64,000 nucleotides of DNA from Trichostrongylus colubriformis (lineage: Eukaryota; Nematoda; Chromadorea; Rhabditida; Trichostrongylidae). The notes below the pieces were generated by a model that worked only from the letters and a program-made list of their open reading frames with translations, was not told where the DNA came from and did no database searches. This document shows, one piece after another, positions 14,201-26,200 of the stretch. Both the position numbers and the translations under genes were made by a program. The stretch covers positions 52,780,873-52,844,872 of the forward strand of contig OZ022257.1 of the NCBI GenBank assembly GCA_963978905.1. Reading direction: 5' to 3'. Each line of letters begins with the position of its first letter. The stretch's first letter is position 1.

Positions 14201-17200
14201 CTCCTCTAAGAGAGACACTTCTTGGAATAGCGATACTCAACCAGCTGAAGCCATCCAGGCTACACATCTAGAAGAAGCACAAATAAGCAATGGAAAGAGT
14301 GGGAGCCGTTCCCACACACACCCACTTGTCATTTTGAGAATGCGTGCAGTTGTCAGCTGATGTCGATACACAGCCAAATCGACTACAGAGACATCTGCAT
14401 TCGAGGCGAAAATTGAATGCGCTGTTCCCTCGTTGCTGTCTACTCCTATGTGAACACATGTAACGTTCAGCAGCGGTACAACGAGGGAAGGGACGATTGA
14501 TGCCGGAAATTAGGGTAGCAGGGAAAATAAGGGGGTGCTAGACGCACGCGCCTAAACGTATCATCCAACGTATCTTCAGCCTCAACGATTCCTATTGTAC
14601 GAGGTGAAACCTCGTTAGACCGAGTCAATTCGATTCTGCTGATATATTTGGATTCAGATGTGAAGATCATTTCAATAAGCCATAACAGAATGCAGATTAT
14701 TTAGGAAACACACGAGAAGAAAGACAAGTTAGGGAAATTTGTGACAGATTAGTTATGTCACCCCGAGGGTAGAATTTGAGGTATGTGTCATTAGGACAGA
14801 AAAATCGCTTTGCGGCATTCGATGTGCGACACGATAGCTGTGAGCTAGGAGCGTCATAATGATCTAGTTGTAAAGCAATGACAATGGTATAGGCTTATTC
14901 TAAGAGCGCTCGCCAAACTAATACGGTCTTCTTGAGATGTACTCATCGCATCGCACGCCGCACGCGCTCATGCGGATTTCTAGTCCACTGACGCGTGTCC
15001 TAGCCCTAATTTCAAGACCATCCTTCAGTTCGTTCCAGCTGTCCAAGTCATCAATCCTGGTCAAACGTTTGAGATCCATAGCGATCCGCTTTCGACTTTT
15101 GAAGGCAACTGGTACCACAGGGTCGTCCACAAACTAAGTAACCGGTTGAACTGAAGAGGGATTTGCATGGGAGGATTCACGAGTTCCTTTCAGGCGTTTC
15201 ATAAACAGCGCACATTTGTATAGGTTGCCGTTCTTATTATTCAAAACATAATTAGTAATGGACTCAAAAAAGCGCTACAAAACAAGGAAGCGATGTTTCG
15301 TGGCGATTGAAAGATGAAGATTGCGAATTCTGAGAAGTAATCTCGAACAGCTCATCATGAACTTCCCTGGACGCCTTTATTATACAGCGATTCAAGGAAA
15401 TGTTTAATTCTTCAGGGAGCAATTTCTTCTCCAGTGTTTTCTTGAACACATGTTCGACGACACGTTCTTTCGAAGGCTGGGCCAATACTCAAAAAGAGTG
15501 AGCACAAAGTTCATATGTGAGTAAATGTACCGGAAGTCAGGGAGTACGATATATCCAGAATGTTCTAAGAGTATGTAGCGATTAGAAGGGAAGCCTCTTG
15601 AGCAATATTGAAATGAGTTAAAATTTTTCGGGTAAGAGAGAGTCTTCCCCTAACTGGGGAGATGTGCTACGCGGGAAACGGCGCGATATGAGAAAAGAAA
15701 AACGTCAGTGACAGTGTGTTTCACGAACTCAACTTTTGGTGATTTTCCGCTCCATAATCGTTTTTGCCAGGCCTGAGATTAAAATTTCCTGCACTTTCGC
15801 ATTCCACAATCAAATGTGTGAAAGTGCAAAATTGGGTTGTTTGGTTATTTCATTGAGTGATGAAACCACCGACGCGTCGTTAAATCTCGGTCTCCCCTCC
15901 TTCAGGTGCGAATGGTCAAATGCGTAATTTATGTAAGCACTATTAGGATTAATTGTGATAATATCCAGTAACAATCCGACTATGTCATTATGTACTTATT
16001 TTGAATACTCATCAATGTTCTAAAGCAGTAAAGACATCTTTGCATTCCAAGGAAAACTAATATGTTGAAAATTTCGAATTAAGAAGCTTGCGCAAAAACT
16101 TGTTAGCGTATGTAAGTTTTGAGTATGCCTTCTGATGCCGTGCCTTCAGGAAAGGCAGACGTAAGGAGCCTAATGACTGTTTTTGTTCAAAAGAATATTC
16201 CAGAGTCACTTGTAATCATTTGCACATTCACAAATAGAAGTGGCTTAGAGGGTGATAGGGAAATACACAGATGGGATGATATTGCGAAATGGCAACTGTC
16301 ATGAAAGTAGATTGAGAATGGGTTCTTGAAAAGGTTCGAAAAATCTAAGTGACATGAAGATATGTTGCTAAAGCTAAGAATGTAAATGAAAATTAAAGAA
16401 AGTAGTAGAATGTTCCTCATTAAATAGCAGACAAGCAATGCAGTGAGATGTTTCACCAATCTTAAGAGATATGGGGATCTTACTCGGAATTTTGTGTCAA
16501 GTAGTGGAATACAGATTGGCGAGGTAATAAGGAAACCGAAGATGTGCGGTTTCAGGTTATTATTAATTTATTATTAGAAGTTATTATTAAAAGACTGAAT
16601 ATAAAGTCTGGTCAGTCTACGGGATCGGGTGAAGGAGACTGATCGCAAGGGATTAAGGGTGATAAGGATTTTTGGTAAAGCCAAATCAGAGCAAAGAGGT
16701 ACTCAATAAGGATGCTGGTAAGCAATAAAAGAAGGTACATCAATTCACAGACAAATTAGGCTTTGCAAAGATAGGAAATCTGGATCACTGAAAAGTCCGC
16801 GAACAAGCTTATCACTGAAAAGCTAGTAGCAGGGGAAAATAAAGAGGGCGAATTCGTGGCTGCAGCCATAGAATTTGTCATACAAAATTGCAGAGTCACG
16901 ATGATAAAGAGCGTTTTGTATCCCGTCACAGGTAAAGAAAGGTTCATGAGCTTGTAATTAGGTAATTTGAAGTTTAAGTAAAAAAAATTCGGTAGCAAAA
17001 TCCTGTCATACCACCATGACCATATACTTTACTTCCAAGGTCTGCCCATTCATTTAAGAAAATGAGCCCAAGAATCCTTGAAAAGGGTGCTAAGCTTGGG
17101 GGTATAGTCAGCCACGAGCAAAAGATGAATCCAGATCTGATCACTGAGTCCAAAAAAGGTCAGGTTGCTGTGGCCCGGGAGAAGCAACAACTAACTGAGG

Positions 17201-20200
17201 ACTTATGCAGAATTTTTTTCGAGCCATTCAATTCAAAGTGGATAAAATGATAATAAGCCGAGTATGATAGTCTTCGTGAAAATCGATCCAGAATATCATG
17301 AGAGAATAGCTAAGGCCGAATTGAATATGCAAAATATCGCATTTCCTCAGAAAAGCCCTCTGATGGCACTAAGAATGGCGATGTGCTCGAGACGGCGTTG
17401 ATGCGCTTTCGAGTCTCTAAAGGCCCGATGCCCGTCAGAATGTGGCGCTTGGGCGCTGCGAGATGATGAACCTGGGCGGAGTCATGAGATGCCTTGCTCA
17501 CATGTACTAGCTCAGGCATCGAGTCAAGAGGTGAACAAAATGAGTGACAGACAGTCAGTTATCTGCCAAGTCACTTTCGTGATAAAAAGCACAGCAAAAG
17601 ATTGGGTGGATCGGTCCCCACGGGATCTATTGCACCGCTGAGCAAAGTCTCAGTTGTTCTCCTCGGATGGATTACGGTAAGAAGAATCTTCGAGCAAATC
17701 CAGACCACATGGCTCGCGAATTCACGTTATTGTGAGGATTGAACTAATGAGATCCGTTGCCTTTTGTGTGGGTGGAATGGACGGGATTAATTACAAAGAT
17801 CGGCTGAATTCTTCACGTAGCCGACGGCCGTAAACAGAGGGTAATGACGATGTTTCCGTGGTTGAAAACGCCTTCTAATAGCCTCATTAATGGTGATCCC
17901 AAGATGGGATTTGACACAATGAACGAGGATCTTTGAGAGATGAGAAAACAAGATTCACTATGGCCCAACCGCAACCTCAAAGACTCTGGAGAACAACAAA
18001 AAAACCTGAATGGTTCTTAAGCACGCCATTTACTTCTACATGAAACTCTATTTTCAGATAAATCTAAAGCTTGCCCATGGATCCGAAGAAAATAGGCTAG
18101 TCAAATTTCCAGAAAAAGGAGATTTCGTAATTCACCCAAACCAGACGGGATTCGACTTAGGATCAAAAAGAAGTGTTTGGAAGATTAAAACTCGTGCTAA
18201 TACATGTATTAGTCAATACTCGCCCTGGTACATAAAGCAAGGCACAATTACCCAAGCCTTCCCTTCACGGCAACCTCTTCCTTTCATACAACAGCTTTTC
18301 AGCTATATATTTTAAGTCGAAGATGAAATTGAGGTATTATTTCTGTACTTCCTTTATTTTATTTTTCTGCGAAAGCAGAAGTGCGTTTTGCTTTGTGTTG
18401 CTCATGCAACAACATAACAAAGAAATGTTGACGTTGTTTCCTAATACAAGTGTTTCGATTCCATTGCCTACAAAAAAAAAAACCTGAGCAGATACAAAAT
18501 TGCAGTGTCTATCTTTCGCTACTCTTTAGTGATGTGCCATGCATTCATCTTCGGTATGAAAGTGTAGAAGTTTTTAATATGTTTGCATTCACTTAGCTGC
18601 CATCGGTAACCAGCCGGATTACGAGTTCTGTCTGAGTGAAAGTGTCCGGCAAGGAAGTACGACAGGTGAGAAGGTAAGTCGATGCCCCTACCAAACAGAA
18701 ACAAGCCACAGTGGTATTTATGCACGATGATCATATGACAGTAAGGATTACTCTGATAAGTATAATAAACACTTGATATGATACGGAAGCATCTGGAAAA
18801 ATTTTGGGGGAATCAGAAATTAGTACTGTGTTAATGAACACAGGAATCAACTAAAATAAAGGCGTCGAAGCAGCAAACTACTTGGAAATATGTAGTAGGT
18901 CTTGCACTTGGAATACTTGAAAGAGCACCTCACCATTAGTGTATCAAAACGGATGAATAGGCCAAAAATACACATAATCACGCCAGCTTCACTTACGGCC
19001 TTAACTTCAATTCCTGTCTTTTACGATCACTGTGTATTCAAAGGATACGTTTCGGGAGTAGTTTACAAGAACTATTGTAAACTGTTAAAAGACATTTCGA
19101 ATTAAATGGAAGCTTCACGAAAATTTCAGTTCTCCTGTCACCCATGAACTTATGTTGTATCTGATTACTAGGGGTAGCAAAAACTAGACTCCGATAGTGA
19201 TAGAGCTCCTCAAAGTGACGTACGACGGAATAGGGAACTCTAAACGGTACGGCCAACATAAGTTCTCTAGGAACAGTTCTTTAGGAAATCTTTAAGAAGG
19301 CTCTAGGATCAAAAAGGTGACGGTCACGTAGTCAAGAGGCGTCGATCACGCGGTTAGAGATGCAGAGTGTAAAGCGAATCATTATTGATCGCTCAATTTG
19401 TAATGCTCTGTGTCCGCTTTTCGAAGGTTGCTCGGTGTAAATTAACGAATTGCTCTTCTTCCAGGTTTTTGATTCCTGCTCTCGTACAAAAAAACCTCTT
19501 TTGTTCAGTGCTGTGCCTACATGGTAGAGTGATTTTGAGAGGAAGTAGGATCATGGGATTTCCGTGGATGATACCTTCAATCTCCCATGCTTTGATCAAG
19601 TGCGAACTCATAGGTGACCTTGAACAGCATTTGGCAATATACCCATATCACTGTCCGTGTAACCATCTCATGCCTCGGAGGTTCCGGAATCAACCATAAA
19701 AAATAACATATGATGAGAGGGGAAGGAAGATATCATCTCTGCTTCCAAGGTCGTCTGCTCTCGGAAAGCTCCGTGGTAAGTTCCTCTGATGGTTTGCTTG
19801 AGTCAGAAGATAAATGCACGACGCACAAACAGTATTTTATCATCACTAGTAGAGTTTTAAGTAGTGCTTCTAAAATTCACTTCTCACTACGTCTTTGAAG
19901 TTATGTTCTCAGGAATCTTTTGAAATCCCAAGATCACCTTATCACGAGCAATTATGACGTTTTACCCAACGATGATGTAGTGAAACGGCTGAATTCGGAC
20001 TCGTTGTCTCGATGCCAAAGCAAATTTTGCTATGCCCTTTTTCAAACAACTCACACTGATCAGAAACCCATATGAAAGCCTCCAGTCATTCATAACTAGA
20101 ATTTTGTGGGTTAAACTTCTGGAGAGCAAACTTGCATCAGGTCAAAGTTATTCTCGTACGAAAGGGCTCAGCTGTATAAGACAGGGCTTACTCCGTCGAG

Positions 20201-23200
20201 CGAAAGGATTCCGCGAAGGTCTCAAGTCGGTGTCAAAATTGTAGTAACAAATCACCCCCAATCCTTTCTGTTTCAAAAACCAACAGTCATTGCATTGTTA
20301 TGAAAATATTAGGTCGATCAAAAAGTTTGATAGAGTCGAGATTTTTTCTGTTTTATTTTATAACTCAGCAAACAATGCAAGCTAATCAACAATGTAATAA
20401 CCATAGCTAGTCATAACATTGTCCCACCTAACAGGGAGGTCAGCGATTCCCTTCTCCCAGAACTGGGAAGATTGGGAGTCAAAGAAGTCACCGACCATTT
20501 GTTCAAGGTGGACGATTATTTTTTGCTAGGAAAGCCTTGAGAGGCCGGATCAAGTGGTAATCTGAGGGGGGCAATATCAGCTGAATAGGGTGGATGTGGA
20601 ACCGTGTCCCAACCTAGCTCCTCCAATTTTGACTTGCCTGTTAGGTGGGACAATGTTATGACTAACTATGGTTATTACATTGTTGATTAGCTTGCATTGT
20701 TTGCTGATTATAAAATAAAACAGAAAAAAATCTCGACCCTATCAAAACTCTTCGATCAACCTAATATATGGCACATTTGATTTTGTAACATTTTTTCCAC
20801 CATTCATCTCTACTTTATATGAAACGCTTCGTCTGTCCGTCCGTCTCCCTGTTTGCCACGAATTCAGATATACCCGAAAAAACAACCTGTGGATGGGGAC
20901 AAGTATGGAATGAGTAGAGTATGGGACAAGAAGTGAAGAGCATACATGGGTCAATTTAAAGCCTCAGAAATGTTTGGAGACCGAGAAAAAATTGGAGCGG
21001 TCAGTAGTATTAGGTTGGCTGATAAATTCCTGGACACATCAAAACAGTTTGATCTACAATGCGTCGATTGATAGCTCATCTTTTCATGTTCGATGGTCAA
21101 CGACTTTTATAGCGTCGCGGTCTGCACAGTTCTGGATGAATGGAATTGAAAGGTTGCCAGAGCGATGGCAGAAGGTTATTTATAATGATGGTGAACATAT
21201 TATTGATTGAGTATAGGTTGTTCCAAAATAAAGTTATGAAATAAAAAAACGTCTCGAAGTGTCCAAGAATTTATCAGCCAACCTAATAGCTTGACATGAA
21301 GAAAAAATTCAATGGTGGATGGAGCATTTATGGTGATGGGCGGAGCTTGGACGTTTCAAGAAAGACAACCTGTGGGAATGGAAAGGAAATAAGATTCGAA
21401 TGGGTAGGGCACGGGACAAGAAGTAAAGAGCACACGCCGAGTCAAGCTCCGCTCACTGTGGGCGGAGCGTGCACTTGCGCTTTCAGACTTTTGGCTATGA
21501 CCCAAACGTAGGGTAATGTGATGTGGTATTGGGTACTGGGAAATTTATAGAAAAAAGCAATTCCGGCTGACCTACTGACGACCATGACGTTACGCGCGCA
21601 ATAGTGCGCGTTAGCCCAACTGATAATCATATAATTCTTTGGAGGGCTCTATTAATGTGATCGAAATTAGGTGGAGAAAAACGAGAATTCCGTTCCTAAA
21701 CGATCCTTTCAACTCGCCACATCCATTTCATTTCCAGTAATAGACGTTAAGAACGTGTATGCTTATTGGCTTCATTGCGTTCGAAAGTCGAAGAATAGAG
21801 ATAATGTTTTGACGTTGATTAGTTTCTTCTTGCAGCATACGCCACGCACTTCAGTTCCATTCAGAATCGTGATAGGAGGTGAATTCAATCCGGTCTGTAC
21901 AATGTCTTGCAGAGGCCAGCCGATGCACAAACCGTGCTTTTGTCCTCTCAGACGAGCCACCACCTCCTCCTTTCGTAAAGTTAAGCTACATGAAGGGCGA
22001 CAGCCGGGAACTCGCCCGCTTGGTCCGCCCTCTTTGAGCCCTTTTCTGTTATACTGGTTCATGGGGCGTATCAGACCGCACCTATTTGGCAGTCGTGCAA
22101 AACACAAATTAACTACAACATAAGCTCTAAATATTGGTGTGCAGACCCACAAAAACCCGACATCACCAGCCGTGGTCGACAAAACACTGCTGACGCGTCA
22201 TCTGATTCATAAAAATCCGTGCGTCAGACAAAGTTCCTTTATTGAACTAATTATAGAGCTGAAAAGATGAGAAAGTCAACACTAAATTGATGACGTTGGC
22301 TACTCGCGTATCCTTCATTAGATGTTGACGTTCGTCACCATGAAAGGCGCCGGGGAAGCCGTCGACGTGAGAGATGAGGAGGAGGAAATCCAACGTCTAT
22401 GGCGTCATTATTTTTCGACAACATTACTAACGTCGTCACCGTCTCGTGCCGCATCAATGGCTTTGTGAAAAGCAGTCTATGAGCCACAAATTTCATTTTT
22501 ACGAACAAGGTACTACTCACTAGCAGACATGCATATGTACGTATGCCAGTGAAGATTCGCAGCGTACCTTTCAAATAATGGGCAGCAATCTCTGTTGGAT
22601 CTTGATTTTCGTCAAAATGATTCAGTACAGCCAGATTGAAGCAGTGGAACATGTACATTTCGAAGAAGTGGAAATTCAGGAAAAAAAATGAAAGGTGCGG
22701 AAACGATGAGGCACGTTTAACTGTTTCGCTCTTTTCTCTTATCGCAGTTGCATTTGTCCATTGTCACTGGTAGGAGAGGAGGACTGCGAGCCCCAGTAGT
22801 ACACAGAAGGCGAAAAAAAAGGCGGAAAAGTGGAGCGCTCGATAGCCTAGGTCTCTGCACTCTGAAGTCCACAGGTTCCATCTCCAGGGGATCAAAAACC
22901 GAGCTCAGCTTACTGGAGCAAAAGCGGTGATGATCCGAGCGTCAAGTCGAGGTTGGCGACCCGCCTGATGAACAGCTCAATCACAACAATATGCATAAAT
23001 ACCGCACAGTTCCAGAGATGAAGGTTCGTCTCTCAATGAAGGGAGCAGAGAAGCAGAGCCTTCCTGTGAGTGGAAAGAAACAGAAGGAGGACATTCCGGG
23101 TCGCAAATACAAGCACGTTTTGATCTGGTACTACGGTAATGGTCAACTACAAAGCTCAGAGAACGTTCACTAGACCTTTCTGTGAGGAGCTCATCTCTCA

Positions 23201-26200
23201 TGCTGCCTAGCTCAATCCAAAGCAATTCTCAGATTACACTATGACTACGGGCTGGATCATTTCGCCGAGTTTGTCATTCATTGGCAATGATATCAGTCTC
23301 CTCACAAAAATGCCCATATGATCCATCAATTAGAGCCTCAGGGAACGACCACTCAATCCAAACATTCTAAGAATAATGACGTGGACAGAGAGTTCCATTG
23401 CACTTATGTGAAATCAAAGCTAGTTGAAGAGTCAGAAAACATAAGAACACGTATGTATGTATGTCGCAGGGTTTCGCAAAAAGCCTGCTAAGATTTCATA
23501 GGTCTCGAAGAGGATAGCCTACCAAAAAGCTTAGGAAGGGAGTAGGGAGATAAGATTGTAAGATGGAATTCGAACCGAAAGTGAAAGATCAACTGCAGAA
23601 CATAAGCGATACACATAGCCAGCAATTGCTACGACTTTGAGAAATCCAACTGAAAAATTTGTTCTAGCAGTGAATAATAAACCACAATCTGAACGGCGTA
23701 CCTTGAAATAATGTGAGGCACAAGCTTTAGTGGTCTGGTCGCACTGGAATACCAATTCACGTAGCTTTTCCACGATTCGTTCCTGAAACGAAGAAAATGT
23801 CATTTCTCACAATTCCCGAAGAATGACAGCTACTTTGAATTCCCGAAGAATGACAACTATTTTGAGTGGTAGGAAAATGAATTTCAGTTAATCCACGTAT
23901 CGCGTGCAAGACATGGTGCTTCATACGGTATATAATGGGTTAACCAGCATCAAACCACAATTTCTGCGTATTTGAAATTGTATCGTGGTTAAAAGCTGTC
24001 ACTATATGCTTTCATATACATATGTATGAAGAATAACATATCTTTCTGGGACTTCTCCTTACAAAAAGTAGCTAGGATTTTGGCACCATGTTTTTCGAAC
24101 ACCACAAGCAATAACAAAACCATTGACTGGACTACTCAACTATACAGATGAGACTCCGACTGAGATTACTTTTCTATTGACTGTGGGCCTGACTGCCTGG
24201 CTGTACAAAAAGTTTAGTTTTGCCTAGAAGTGACATTAAAAGGTAGAGCAATTTTTTTGGTACAATGATGGACAGATATGTTGTTCTCCATACCCGAAAA
24301 CGCATCCTGACAGCTTCAGCCTTCTCAAGTCGACGGTTTCATGTGACCCAGAAACAAACAGTCCTGGGTGACCAAGTGCAACACACGGTGTTGCACGATT
24401 CGAAGGCTACGTAAAAATGTCTGGTCATACTGGCAGGAACAGCGGAAATAACCTTGGTACGTTATGTGTTAAGTTCATGTGGAATTCACAAAAAATTAGT
24501 CATAACCACATAGCAATACCATTCGAAGTACCATTCAGACGCTGATTCAAGGTGAAAGGGTTCTCGGTAGAGTAATGGATTAGCACAAATGGCCGGAGCA
24601 TGGTGCGAGTTCGAGTCCCGTCCGAGACTGACGCTTTCGCTCATAACTCAGCATAGTTGTAACCAGTCTCAGGGAGCCTTTTATGCAAAAAAAGACATAT
24701 AGAGGCCTTTGTGATCAGATACTGGCGCAAGTAAGGTTGGTAGATGGTGGACGGAGTTATTAGCTTGGGGTTGCTACTGAATAGAAATCTGAAAAATATC
24801 ATTCAGAGTGATCATCAAATAATTATATAATTCGATGCATAAGAATTCACTCTTACAGGAATACTGATGTTCTCGATATTGGGCTAGCACACGGAACACA
24901 TTGTGAGCAAAAGGCCGGAAATCCTTTGGGCGAGGAATGATATCAAATGAACTTTTCCAACATAAAAGGGCTGGGCACCCAACCAATCATAATTTCAACC
25001 ATGAGTACTCAGCCATCAGATATAGCTCGCACTCAGACAAATGATCCCCATTTCTTTTACAGTGAGAAGGCGCTTATTGCAGGAATGATGTGGGAGTGAA
25101 AAATCTCATAATTCTGTAAACGAAGGAAGGTTCCGCTCCAATCAACCTTTTCACGAAACCTTACTGCTGCAGATTTTGATTTTTTTAGATTCACTAAAAG
25201 CAAGGAGTGCGGGTTCTAGTCCCGTCCGACACCTAAGCTTTTGCCCATAACTCAGCATCCTAGTAGTAACTTATTGCTGCAATTTTGAATTTAGAACAGA
25301 GGAAAATATTTGCTATACAGAAAGAGAGAGATTTCAAACAGATCAGATACTGCTCCCGGCAATTGGATCGCATTTACGAACGTGAGAAAGCGTACCCGAA
25401 GAAAACACGAAGCACGCGAACGCTCTTCAGTGCATGGTGCGCATTTTGATACATACGGTACTGTAGCGATTATCGCCATCCAGTACCCGTTACTGTGAGG
25501 AACGTTCAAAAGTGTGACGCCAGCCTAGCAACGAATTATCAAAAGACGACCCTCGCAGATATACAGCCCCCCCCACACCGTCCAACAGCGGAGTCAGATA
25601 GGCGGTTTCTAGCAGAAACGGGCTGAATGAAGCCCATTCCTTTTACACTTGCCAAGGCGGGTATATATGTAGCTGCAGTGTATACCACTACGTATAAACC
25701 ATGTACATTTAAATTTCCTCTTTATTCTTTGAATCGCAGTAACAAGTCGACCAGGGCGGAACTAATTGAAAAGTGTAGGTAAAACTGATGTACTAGCAAG
25801 GGCAAGCAAGGAGTGGATCAGAGAGAGTCTAAGCGAGGCTACCAAAATATTAGGTCGAACCATAATTTCTGTTACACAGTGACGAAAAATTTCAAACTTA
25901 TTTTTCTTTATTTGTGTCTAACTTCAGTCAACAAAATATGTACCATTATAATCAACAGCATATTGCCAGCGAGTAGGGAGATAATAGGTGCCTTGCTTGT
26001 AGAAGTCTGGGGATTTCTGGTTGAAGAAAGTCTGGAGGTCGATTTTGAGATGATCGTGATCTTTGAGCTGCCGTCCGTCGAGGAAGTGGGTCAGATATCG
26101 AAATAGGTGGTAGTCAGTTGGAGCCACGTCCGGTGATTACGGTGGATGCGGGGGCTTCGTGCAACCTAGGTCCCAGATCCTTTGACACGCCAACTTTGCC

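Larger units (their letters stand above)
20862..21480 (+). repeat. Dispersed GC-rich repeat family, two adjacent copies split by mariner
   Basis: Copy 1 (about 20862-20960) and copy 2 (about 21289-21480) share ACAACCTGTGG, GGGACAAGAAGT and AAGAGCA blocks. Copy 2 ends in a near-palindrome AGCTCCGCTCACTGTGGGCGGAGCG. A reverse-oriented copy lies at 33380-33770, where AAGCTCCGCCCACCGTGGGCGGAGCTT forms a 12-bp-arm hairpin (33622-33648). (GGAC)n/(GTCC)n runs accompany the copies. Confidence 0.6.
6922..23701 (-). other. 16.8 kb intron of the spv-1-like gene
   Basis: Both flanking exons are phase 0 and encode adjacent parts of the F-BAR, so this is one intron. It holds the duplications and SINE-like copy near 8 kb, an uncertain open frame at 10622-10921, a nested exon-like cluster at 14467-15485, two mariner derivatives (20309-20764, 21010-21286), a dispersed GC-rich repeat (20862-21480) and a repeat at 21815-21957. 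In 8.7-10.6, 11-14.4, 15.5-20.3 and 22-23.7 kb I see nothing convincing. Confidence 0.75.

Noticed and set aside
22335..22658. Minus frame with EIAAHYLKG followed by gtacgc, looking like another copy of the HYFK exon end
   Set aside because: The only available acceptors put it out of frame with stops, and exon 23702-23782 joins 6779-6921 directly in phase.
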